64,000 nucleotides of DNA from Flavobacteriales bacterium. Its GTDB lineage: Bacteria > Bacteroidota > Bacteroidia > Flavobacteriales_F > PHOS-HE28. Of this stretch, positions 56,846 through 64,000 are shown in pieces (within the stretch, counting starts at the first letter, position 1; every line of letters begins with the position of its first letter). The notes under the pieces are model-generated. The model was not told the origin of the DNA and ran no database searches. It worked only from the letters and a program-made list of their open reading frames with translations. A program made the translations under genes and the position numbers. The stretch is taken from NCBI GenBank assembly GCA_016712535.1, contig JADJQW010000004.1, forward strand, positions 558,001 to 622,000, in the 5' to 3' direction.

Positions 56846-59569
56846 CTATTCCAACACCTCCAGCTTGTCGAATTTCACGCCCACGCGCAATTCGTTGCGT
56901 ACCACCAAGCGACCGTTCTGCGGGCGGAGGAAATAGAGCGCATCCACTTCGCTCACGGGCTCCGGGGCGGCGGTAATGGCCATGAAGCCGAGGTCGCGCG
57001 CCATGGTGAGCACGGCCTTCCGGTTCACGGCATCGAGTGAATGCACTTCGTCGAGGAAGAAGGGCACGCGTGAGAGCGGGGTGCGCTCCTTGGGGTCTTC
57101 CTTGAGCATGCTGCGCAGCACGAGCAGGTTGAAGAGCACCTTGATGGTGATGGCCGTGCCATGCGATTCCACCTGCAGGTTGTCGTAGTGGTGCACGCGG
57201 CCGCCCTTGATGGCCACGCTGAAGCGCAGGGTGAAGAGGTCGCCGTAGTTGAGCGTGATGCGCTCGCTGAGGCGGTTTCGGAAGCTCTGGTAGGCGGCAT
57301 CGAGCTTCTTGCTGTCGTCGAACAGGCCGGTGTGGTCGGTCTCTGCGAGTTCCTTCAGCGGCTCCACCAGATCGCTCTGCTCCAGCACCTCCATGCGGAG
57401 GCTCTCGAGGTTGCTCACGCTCACGCTGCCGAAGCGCCGGTTCAATTGCTCGGCGGCCTGTTTGATGTCATGCAGGCCGTTCAGCACGTTGGCGAAGCTG
57501 GCGCGCAGCAGGTGCAGGTAGTTGTCCCAATCCTTCCGGAGCGCCTCCTCGAAGGCGGGCAGGCCGTCGAGCTGCTCCTTCATCAAGCGCACGGTATCGG
57601 CCTCGGTAGCGCCGATGATGTCGCCCTTCAGCACGTTCTCGATCTTGCTGCGCAGTCCATCCATCTCGCGGCTCAGGTCCTTGTGCTCTCCGGTGAGCTT
57701 CAGGTAGAGGGCGATGGCGTCCTCGGCATCGTTGGGCACGCTCATGGGCTCGTTGGGCTTTGCGGCCGGATCGGGCGGTAGCGCGCATTGCTCCATGAGG
57801 CGGAGCAAACGGTTGAAGCGCTCATCTTCCTTGTTCAGGGCATTGCGCTGCTCGTAGAGCTTCACGCTCAGCTCGTCGATCTTCTGGCGCGCCTCCACGC
57901 GTTGGGCTTCGGCACCGCCTTTCTCCTTGTTCAGCTCGCCGAGGCGCTTCTTCAGCTTCGGCTCATCCTGCCGCTCGGTCTGCAACCGGTCCCAGCGCGA
58001 AAGGCCATCCGCGATCCGGTCGCATTCGGCTTGTGCGGCATTGCGTTGCGTTACCAGGTGCTCTCGATTCTCAATCGCAGCCATCAGGTCCTGCAGGCGC
58101 TGCAGTTCATGCTTCTGGTCGGCGAGGGCCTTCTTCAGGGCCTTCACATCCACGAGTTCCTTCCAAACGCTGCTGTTGTCGGGCAGCGGCAGGCTCATGA
58201 GCTCGTCGCTGTATCGTCCTTCGGTGATGTTCTTGGCGAGCTCCTTCAGCAGCGCATCGACCTGCTTGCGCTTCTTCAGTTCGACGCCGCCTTTCTCTAC
58301 GGGGAGCTTCAGCAGTTCCGCGTTGAACAGGCGCGAGAGGTCCTGCAGGGCTTTATCGTCGAGCGACCCGCGCAGCGTGGTGATCAGGGCATGATCGAAT
58401 CCGGCGATGGCCTTCTCGGTGCTGGCCACGCGGTAATTCGCTTCCGCTAAAGCGCGCTCGGTGCGGGCGCGGTCGGCGCTCTGTGCGTTGCCGAAGCTGC
58501 GATCCAAGGCGGCGAGCTTCTCCTTTGCGTTGGCCAGGGCCTCCCGCTCCAAGGCCTCGGAAAAATCCTCGAGGCCCTTGCCCAGTTGCGCGATGCGCGC
58601 GAGGTCGCCATCGGCGCGGCCTTTCATGCCGGCGAGCTCGGCGATGCGGTCGTCGAGGTTCTGCAGCGCGGCCACCATGCCTTCCTTTTCGCGCTCAAGC
58701 AGTTCGGTCTTGGCCACGATGGCCTCTTTCACATGCAGGTTGTGGTCGTGGGCCTTGCGCCGCTTCTCCAGCAGCTCGGCATGCACGGTGGCCAGCCGGC
58801 CTTCGAGGTCCGAGCGCACGGCGCTGCGATCGATGTACAGGCGCAGGCGCTCTTGCTCCACCTTCAGCGTGTTCAACTTGAGGCGGCGGTCGCGGATGCG
58901 CTCGAACTCCTCGGTCATCAGTCGGTTCGATTCGAGGGCGGGCTTGCTGGGCGGGATGCTGGCGAGCATCAGCAGGCTGCGCTTCATCTCGTGCTGATCG
59001 ATGCTGCGCAGGCTGAGCAGGTTCTTCAGCACCTCCTTGAAATGGCTGTAGCGCTCGTTCTCGGTGAGCTGCACAACGCCCAATCCGTTGCTCTCGCCTT
59101 TGGTGGCCACCAGGATGGCTTCGCGGTGCAGCTGCGGCTCCTTGAGTTCACGGTACTGCTTTCCCGCGAGGCGCGAGAGCACGTGCTTCGGCTCAGCCAC
59201 GCGACCGTTCTCGCTGAGGTAGTCCGCCACATCGTAACCGCCGTTGTACGTGAAGCGCACGGGGTCACCAGCGCTGGCCTTGCTCACGCCGCGCCAGCCG
59301 AGCACGTAGGTGCCCGTGGGTCCCTGGCACTCGAAGAGCAGGTAACTGTAGTGGTCGGGGAAGTAGTACTCGCGCGTGGCCTCCATATCGTGGTCACCGA
59401 ACACCATCTGGTTGCGATGATCCAGGTAGAGGAACTGGAGCGTATTGATCAACGTGGTCTTGCCTGCGTTGTTGGGTCCGACCAATTGCAGGGATGCGCC
59501 TAACTCGATCTCGGCGTAGTCGTAGCTGCCGGAGCGGATGGCGATGAGTTTCGTAGGTCCTATTTGCAT
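56846..59569 (-). CDS. SMC-like ATPase, MksB / JetC type
   Basis: A 907-residue MukB-like ATPase. The Walker A loop GPNNAGKTTL is at residues 31-40, long coiled-coil arms run from about 220 to 720 (for example LEREKEGMVAALQNLDDRIA, LADQKHELQRLQDLMAAIEN), and the head is completed by a signature-like ESHGTAITIKVLFNLLVL and Walker B VPFFLDEVHSLD (Asp840, Glu841). It is much shorter than E. coli MukB (~1480). It should form a loop-extruding condensin with the two upstream gene products. A 104-base gap with an inverted repeat separates it from the MksE-like gene. Confidence 0.87.
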   Translation of the reverse strand: MQIGPTKLIAIRSGSYDYAEIELGASLQLVGPNNAGKTTLINTLQFLYLDHRNQMVFGDHDMEATREYYFPDHYSYLLFECQGPTGTYVLGWRGVSKASAGDPVRFTYNGGYDVADYLSENGRVAEPKHVLSRLAGKQYRELKEPQLHREAILVATKGESNGLGVVQLTENERYSHFKEVLKNLLSLRSIDQHEMKRSLLMLASIPPSKPALESNRLMTEEFERIRDRRLKLNTLKVEQERLRLYIDRSAVRSDLEGRLATVHAELLEKRRKAHDHNLHVKEAIVAKTELLEREKEGMVAALQNLDDRIAELAGMKGRADGDLARIAQLGKGLEDFSEALEREALANAKEKLAALDRSFGNAQSADRARTERALAEANYRVASTEKAIAGFDHALITTLRGSLDDKALQDLSRLFNAELLKLPVEKGGVELKKRKQVDALLKELAKNITEGRYSDELMSLPLPDNSSVWKELVDVKALKKALADQKHELQRLQDLMAAIENREHLVTQRNAAQAECDRIADGLSRWDRLQTERQDEPKLKKRLGELNKEKGGAEAQRVEARQKIDELSVKLYEQRNALNKEDERFNRLLRLMEQCALPPDPAAKPNEPMSVPNDAEDAIALYLKLTGEHKDLSREMDGLRSKIENVLKGDIIGATEADTVRLMKEQLDGLPAFEEALRKDWDNYLHLLRASFANVLNGLHDIKQAAEQLNRRFGSVSVSNLESLRMEVLEQSDLVEPLKELAETDHTGLFDDSKKLDAAYQSFRNRLSERITLNYGDLFTLRFSVAIKGGRVHHYDNLQVESHGTAITIKVLFNLLVLRSMLKEDPKERTPLSRVPFFLDEVHSLDAVNRKAVLTMARDLGFMAITAAPEPVSEVDALYFLRPQNGRLVVRNELRVGVKFDKLEVLE

Positions 59570-59589
59570 GGTCTCTGGGTTAGCCGCAG

Positions 59590-59661
59590 AGGCGCAGAGG
59601 CGCCGGGGATGCTAGTGGTGTCTGTTGTTCGATCGGGATTCCGTTCGGCGTCTCTGCGCCT
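59590..59661. repeat. Inverted repeat in the gap between the MksE- and MksB-like genes
   Basis: Bases 59590-59604 (AGGCGCAGAGGCGCC) match the reverse complement of 59647-59661 at 14 of 15 positions. The wording resembles GCAGAGGCGCAGAGACGC repeats I recall from intergenic DNA of many environmental bacteria. It interrupts an otherwise tightly packed operon. Confidence 0.55.
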
Positions 59662-59673
59662 TCGAGGCTGCGA

Positions 59674-60249
59674 TCAATTCAACTCGGGGTTGATGTCCTC
59701 GCCATCCTTCAGGGCGCTGCGGTGCTCGTGCTCGGCCACTTGGCTGATCTCATGGCACTTATCGAAAACGCGGTGGAAGGGGCGGAGGAAGCGGAAGGTG
59801 TCGTCGGGGAAGTACTCGGCCCAGCCCATGCGCGCCATGCTCTTGATCAGCTTGCGCATGCTGGCTTCATCATCGATGCCAACGGCTTTCATATGGGTCT
59901 TGAAGCGGTCGCTGGTGAGGTGCGGCAGTCCGGCTACGCTGAAGCGCTCGGTGAGCAGGTATTCCTCAACGGGCCTGCCGTCGTTCGCAGTGGCCTCGAT
60001 CAGGATGAAGCAGAACACGGCGATGGGCGGAAGCGATGCCGGAGCCGGGGTTGATTCGGCGGTCTCGGTGCGGAAGTAGAAGAAGTCGCGCGGGTGGCGC
60101 ACCAGGTCGAGGCCGAGCGGCTTGAAATACTCGGCGTAGGCATCGAAGCGCTCGGTGAGGGGGGCGTGCAGGTTGCCTTGCTCGTGCGTGATGTAGGCGC
60201 CTTGGCGCAGCTTATCGAAGATGTCCTTGACGTAGAGCAGCTCGTTCAT
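59674..60249 (-). CDS. MksE / JetB-like condensin subunit (DUF4194 type)
   Basis: A 191-residue small helical and winged-helix protein: YVKDIFDKLRQGAYITHEQG, FYFRTE, PIAVFCFILIEATANDG, MRKLIKSMARMGWAEYFPDD and FRFLRPFHRVFDKCHE. Such MukE-like subunits bind the kleisin and DNA. The ATG at 60249 overlaps the stop of the kleisin gene by 4 bases (ATGA), which shows co-translation. Family placement rests on size, motifs and gene order. Confidence 0.8.
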   Translation of the reverse strand: MNELLYVKDIFDKLRQGAYITHEQGNLHAPLTERFDAYAEYFKPLGLDLVRHPRDFFYFRTETAESTPAPASLPPIAVFCFILIEATANDGRPVEEYLLTERFSVAGLPHLTSDRFKTHMKAVGIDDEASMRKLIKSMARMGWAEYFPDDTFRFLRPFHRVFDKCHEISQVAEHEHRSALKDGEDINPELN

Positions 60250-61469
60250 GGCTTGCGGATGCTGATGGTGGTGGTCTCCAGTGCGCCGTCGCGGGTGCGG
60301 TATGATTTCGAAGCACCGTGCTTGAAGGTGATCTCGAGCGTGGGGTCGAACAGGATCTTGTTGAGCGCGAGCAGAGCGTCCGACGTTCCCTTTTCGGGGA
60401 AGCTCTTCACCATCCAATCGGTGAGGTCCTTCACGGGCAGGTTCGCGCTGAGCGCCTCGGGCAGCGCATTGAGCCAAAGCAGGCGCACGTAATCCGCTGG
60501 TGTATCCCCGTTCTCATCCATGCGCAATGCAGGCTGCGGCTGCGGCGGGTGCGCCGCCACATGGTGCACCGTGCGCTTGATCACGGCATCGGTGGGCGGG
60601 CTCTCGATGGGCGCACGGCCGGCCTGCGGCACATAGTGGGCCACCCAATCGTCGAGCTTCATATGGCGCAAGCGGCTCAGCGCCAAGGTGGCGCCGTGCG
60701 CGATGGCGCTGCTGCGGCGCAGCACTTCGTAGAGCGGCTGCAATTCCTTGCGGCTCTCGTTCAGTGTGTGGATCGCCCGGCGGCGAAGCGCACGGATCTG
60801 CCGCTCATTGCGAAGCAACGGCGCCAGCTCCGCGAAGATCCCGCCCTCGCGCGCAGCATGCAGCGCCACATCCAGCTCGTTCAGGGTCTCCACCAGTTGC
60901 CCATCCACGCGCACGATATCGACCAGCGGCTTCACGTACTGGTCCATGAGGCGCACGATGCGCAGGTAGCGCTCGCGCACGCTGACGCTGCTCCGATCGG
61001 CCTTGTAGCGCGCCACTTCGGCCATCACGGCGCGGTGCGTGGCATCCAGGTCCTCCTGCATGCGGCGCAGGGTGTGGTCCACCTCGGTGGCGGCCAAGCC
61101 AACGCTCAGGGCATCGAATGCCTGAGTGCCGCTCACGATGCGCTTGCGGGCGCTTTCGAGCGCCGCGGTGTATCCCTGGATGATCTCCGGGCTGGTGGGA
61201 AGCGCGTCGTCGTGCAGGTAATTCATCAGCTGCAGCAGGGGCTGCGCCAGCACGTAGTGGCTGCTGCCCTCTTCCAGCGGCACCAGGATCTGCAGTTCCA
61301 GCAGGCGCTCCCAAGTGGTCTCGGGCTGCTCGGTGGCAGTGTCACTGTGCGTGCGGATGAGCTGCCGCACTTGCGCCTCGCTCACGTCGCCTGGCCGCGT
61401 GGCGATGGCATGCAGCAAGGGCACGTGGCTGGCGCAGAAGTCGAAGAAGCGTTTCGGCTGTATCGGCAT
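60246..61469 (-). CDS. MksF / JetA-like kleisin subunit
   Basis: A 407-residue protein starting MPIQPKRFFDFCASHVPLLH. Its N-terminal winged helix is followed by long helices (LRRMQEDLDATHRAVMAEVA, RERYLRIVRLMDQYVKPLVD, NESRKELQPLYEVLRRSSAI) and a C-terminal winged-helix-like part. This layout fits MksF/JetA, which bridges the two SMC heads. It is first in the operon; a terminator-like hairpin lies between its promoter motif and start codon. Identification depends strongly on the next two genes. Confidence 0.78.
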   Translation of the reverse strand: MPIQPKRFFDFCASHVPLLHAIATRPGDVSEAQVRQLIRTHSDTATEQPETTWERLLELQILVPLEEGSSHYVLAQPLLQLMNYLHDDALPTSPEIIQGYTAALESARKRIVSGTQAFDALSVGLAATEVDHTLRRMQEDLDATHRAVMAEVARYKADRSSVSVRERYLRIVRLMDQYVKPLVDIVRVDGQLVETLNELDVALHAAREGGIFAELAPLLRNERQIRALRRRAIHTLNESRKELQPLYEVLRRSSAIAHGATLALSRLRHMKLDDWVAHYVPQAGRAPIESPPTDAVIKRTVHHVAAHPPQPQPALRMDENGDTPADYVRLLWLNALPEALSANLPVKDLTDWMVKSFPEKGTSDALLALNKILFDPTLEITFKHGASKSYRTRDGALETTTISIRKP

Positions 61470-61483
61470 CGGTGCTTGCGAAA

Positions 61484-61510
61484 AGGTCCGTCCAGCATTG
61501 GAACGGACCT
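61484..61510 (-). promoter_or_regulatory. Terminator-like hairpin in the mksF/jetA leader
   Basis: AGGTCCGT at 61484-61491 pairs with 61503-61510 across an 11-base loop; on the minus strand TTTT follows. It lies downstream of the TACTTTCA motif (61523-61530) and 14 bases before the start codon, so it is in the transcribed leader. It could attenuate expression or simply block read-through from groEL. Confidence 0.5.
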
Positions 61511-61522
61511 CTTTCTAGCGCG

Positions 61523-61530
61523 TGAAAGTA
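61523..61530 (-). promoter_or_regulatory. -7-like motif TACTTTCA upstream of mksF/jetA
   Basis: On the minus strand TACTTTCA lies 53 bases before the ATG at 61469 and differs from TACTTTCG only in the last base. Confidence 0.38.
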
Positions 61531-61610
61531 GCCGGGGCCTGTGCGCGGGGACGGGGGAGTTTTCGACAGGTGTTAGTAACGGCTGGGGTGCGTGACGGGG
61601 AGCAACGCAA

Positions 61611-61638
61611 CGAACCCCAGCCTTTCGGCCGGGGTTCG
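61611..61638 (-). terminator. groESL terminator hairpin
   Basis: CGAACCCC at 61611-61618 pairs with GGGGTTCG at 61631-61638, with an inner GCC/GGC stem. It is 28 bases after the groEL stop on the minus strand. Confidence 0.65.
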
Positions 61639-61666
61639 CGCATTGAAGAGATGCGTTGGACGCGAC

Positions 61667-63304
61667 TTACATCATGTCCATTCCGCCACCCATTCCACCA
61701 TGACTGTGTGCCGGTGCCTTCTCTTCCTTCTCCTCGCTGATCACGCACTCGGTGGTGAGCAGCATCGCCGCGATGCTGGCTGCGTTCTCCAGGGCCACGC
61801 GGGTCACCTTGGTGGGGTCGATCACGCCAGTGGCGAAGAGGTTCTCGTACTCCTCGGTGCGGGCGTTGAAGCCGTAGTCGGCCTTTCCGTCGCGCACTTT
61901 CTGAACGATGATGCTGCCTTCCAAGCCTGCGTTCGCCACGATCTGACGCAGCGGCTCCTCGATGGCGCGGCGCACGATGGCCACGCCCGTGGTCTCATCG
62001 GCATTGCTGCCCTCGAGCTTCTCCAACGCCTTCTGCGCGCGGATGTAGGCTACGCCACCGCCGGGCACGATGCCTTCCTCCACCGCAGCGCGGGTGGCGT
62101 GCAGCGCATCGTCCACGCGGTCCTTCTTCTCTTTCATCTCCACTTCGGTGGCGGCACCGATGTAGAGCACGGCAACACCGCCGGCGAGTTTCGCCAAGCG
62201 CTCCTGCAGCTTCTCCTTGTCGTAGTCGCTCGTGGTGGTCTCGATCTGCGCCTTGATCTGGTTCACACGGCCGGTGATGTCGGCCTTCTTGCCGGCACCG
62301 TTCACGATGGTCGTGTTGTCCTTGTCGATGCTGATCTTCTCGGCCTTGCCAAGCATGCTGAGGTCGGCGTTCTCCAGCTTGAAGCCGCGCTCCTCGCTGA
62401 TCACGGTGCCACCGGTGAGGATGGCGATGTCCTCGAGCATGGCCTTGCGGCGATCGCCGAAGCCCGGGGCTTTCACTGCGGCCACTTTCAGGGCGCCGCG
62501 GATCTTGTTCACCACCAGAGTGGCCAATGCCTCGCCGTCCACGTCCTCGCTGATGATCAGCAGGGGCTTGCCGGTCTGCGCGCTCTTTTCCAGGATGGGC
62601 AGCAGCTCTTTCATGCTGCTGATCTTCTTGTCGTAGATCAGGATGTAGGCGTTCTCCAGGTCCACCTCCATCTTCTCCGCGTTGGTCACGAAGTAGGGGC
62701 TGAGGTAGCCGCGATCGAACTGCATGCCTTCCACCACCTCCACCGTGGTGTCGGTGCCTTTGGCTTCTTCCACGGTTATCACGCCCTCCTTCTTCACCTT
62801 GGCCATGGCCTCGGCGATCAGGCTGCCGATGGTCTCATCACTATTGGCGCTGATGGTGGCCACCTGCTTGATCTTGTCGTTGTCGTCGCCCACGGTCTTG
62901 CTCATCTTCTTGAGCTCGCTGACCACAGCGATCACGGCCTTGTCGATGCCGCGCTTCAGGTCCATCGGATTCGCACCGGCGGCCACGTTCTTCAGGCCTG
63001 CGGTAACGATGGCCTGGGCCAGCACGGTGGCAGTGGTGGTGCCATCGCCAGCTTGATCGGCTGTCTTGCTGGCCACTTCCTTCAGCATCTGGGCGCCCAT
63101 GTTCTCCACGGCGTCCTTCAGCTCGATCTCCTTGGCCACGGTAACGCCGTCCTTGGTCACTTGGGGCGCACCGAATTTCTTGTCGATGATCACGTTGCGG
63201 CCTTTGGGGCCGAGGGTCACCTTCACGGCATTCGCGAGGTGGTCAACGCCCCGCTTCAAGCGGTCGCGGGCGTCGATTTCGAATTGGATGTTCTTGGCTG
63301 CCAT
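61667..63304 (-). CDS. groEL: 60 kDa chaperonin GroEL
   Basis: A 545-residue chaperonin that folds proteins in an ATP-driven double ring. Hallmarks: NAVKVTLGPKGRNVIIDKKF, DGVTVAKEIELKD, the ATP site AGDGTTTATVLAQAIV, RGIDKAV, and IVPGGGVAYIRA, ending in a GGM-type tail (HSHGGMGGGMDMM). It is full length and lies 48 bases after groES. Confidence 0.98.
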   Translation of the reverse strand: MAAKNIQFEIDARDRLKRGVDHLANAVKVTLGPKGRNVIIDKKFGAPQVTKDGVTVAKEIELKDAVENMGAQMLKEVASKTADQAGDGTTTATVLAQAIVTAGLKNVAAGANPMDLKRGIDKAVIAVVSELKKMSKTVGDDNDKIKQVATISANSDETIGSLIAEAMAKVKKEGVITVEEAKGTDTTVEVVEGMQFDRGYLSPYFVTNAEKMEVDLENAYILIYDKKISSMKELLPILEKSAQTGKPLLIISEDVDGEALATLVVNKIRGALKVAAVKAPGFGDRRKAMLEDIAILTGGTVISEERGFKLENADLSMLGKAEKISIDKDNTTIVNGAGKKADITGRVNQIKAQIETTTSDYDKEKLQERLAKLAGGVAVLYIGAATEVEMKEKKDRVDDALHATRAAVEEGIVPGGGVAYIRAQKALEKLEGSNADETTGVAIVRRAIEEPLRQIVANAGLEGSIIVQKVRDGKADYGFNARTEEYENLFATGVIDPTKVTRVALENAASIAAMLLTTECVISEEKEEKAPAHSHGGMGGGMDMM

Positions 63305-63352
63305 TTTCTGTGGGGGATTGTTGGGGCGGATGATTTCCCGCCCGTACGGTTC

Positions 63353-63643
<291 letters not shown>

Positions 63644-63682
63644 GTGTGTTGGGTTGATTGGGTTTAGGGGGTCTTTTCAAGA

Positions 63683-63723
63683 CCGCGCCCCGCCGGACAA
63701 CGTATGTGCCGTGCGGGGCGCGG
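63683..63723 (-). other. GC-rich inverted repeat upstream of groES
   Basis: CCGCGCCCCGC at 63683-63693 is the exact reverse complement of 63713-63723, with a 19-base loop. It lies in the 142-base secG-groES gap, 39 bases before the groES ATG, and may belong to the groES leader. Confidence 0.5.
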
Positions 63724-63752
63724 GGTGCTTATCCTGCCAACTTTACGGAGAT

Positions 63753-63783
63753 GCCTGACAGGCTTCAGGCGCTGCTGTCAGGC
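63753..63783 (-). terminator. Hairpin after secG
   Basis: GCCTGACAG at 63753-63761 pairs with CTGTCAGGC at 63775-63783. It begins 2 bases after the secG stop codon on the minus strand; no T-tract follows. Confidence 0.45.
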
Positions 63784-63785
63784 TG

Positions 63786-64000
63786 TCAAAGTCCGGATTC
63801 CGCATCATCGCCCTCGCCCTCAGCCGCCTCTTCGCCCTGGACTTCCTCACCAGCTGCTTCACCGGCTTGCTGCTCAATCGGGTCATCGAGCTTGCTGCCT
63901 GCCTTTGCGTTCGTTTGGATCCCGGCTGAAATCAAGCAGAGGACCATGAGGGCGCCGCTCAGGCTCCAAGTCGCTTTCTCAAGGAAGTCGGCGGTGCGCT
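63786..64000 (-). CDS. secG: Preprotein translocase subunit SecG, C-terminal part (runs off the window)
   Basis: Reading in from base 64000, 71 codons end at TGA 63786-63788. The visible part starts RTADFLEKATWSLSGALMVL, which fits SecG after its first helix and loop, with the second membrane helix SLSGALMVLCLISAGIQT. A long acidic tail follows (EAAGEEVQGEEAAEGEGDDA), longer than in E. coli but common in Bacteroidota. The N-terminal helix and start lie beyond the window. Confidence 0.85.
   Translation of the reverse strand, partial: RTADFLEKATWSLSGALMVLCLISAGIQTNAKAGSKLDDPIEQQAGEAAGEEVQGEEAAEGEGDDAESGL

Overview
The window looks like a chromosomal segment of a GC-rich member of the Bacteroidota, most likely of the Flavobacteriales. 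The evidence is gliding-motility genes (gldB, gldC), secreted proteins ending in type IX secretion (T9SS) sorting domains, a FtsZ with a long Bacteroidota-type tail, near absence of Shine-Dalgarno sequences, and promoter motifs close to the Bacteroidota -7 box TAnnTTTG. No rRNA, tRNA, CRISPR array, insertion sequence or phage gene was seen.

Layout: 1-955 is the 5' part of alaS (minus). 1.1-11.9 kb is mainly plus-strand housekeeping: an M23 peptidase, a MerR-type regulator, hldD (minus), a 6-pyruvoyl-tetrahydropterin synthase homologue with folE, a Bax-inhibitor-1 protein, fabD, a secreted protein of unknown function, the Fe-S genes mrp and nifU-like, and the 2-oxoacid:ferredoxin oxidoreductase pair korA/korB. 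11.9-17.4 kb (minus) holds a TonB-dependent receptor, an ECF sigma factor and an anti-sigma-like membrane protein that ends in a TonB C-terminal domain. 17.5-24.1 kb carries two uncharacterised envelope proteins, nadE, a PorT-like barrel, gldB, gldC, engB and an alpha/beta hydrolase. 24.4-41.0 kb is the division and cell wall (dcw) cluster, in the order mraZ-rsmH-ftsL-ftsI-murE-mraY-murD-[lone Mur C-terminal domain]-ftsW-murG-murC-ftsQ-ftsA-ftsZ-yqeY. 41.1-46.7 kb (minus) has a membrane pyrophosphatase with an OmpA-like tail, a phytanoyl-CoA dioxygenase-like protein and a DUF4139 protein. 46.8-56.4 kb (minus) contains two large, related T9SS-secreted proteins with thrombospondin type 3 repeats, one of them interrupted by an in-frame TGA. 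56.8-61.5 kb (minus) is a three-gene SMC-like (MksBEF / Wadjet JetABC type) operon with no JetD/MksG gene next to it. 61.7-64.0 kb (minus) has groEL, groES and the 3' part of secG.

The observations most worth a second look are the intact stand-alone Mur ligase C-terminal domain inside the dcw cluster, the MksFEB operon without its nuclease and with a terminator-like hairpin in its leader, the sigma / anti-sigma-TonB / receptor module, the pyrophosphatase-OmpA fusion, the in-frame TGA in a T9SS protein, a compact multibranched inverted-repeat element after folE, and a recurring TAnnTTCG promoter-like motif. All functions come from reading motifs and gene order; no database search was run.
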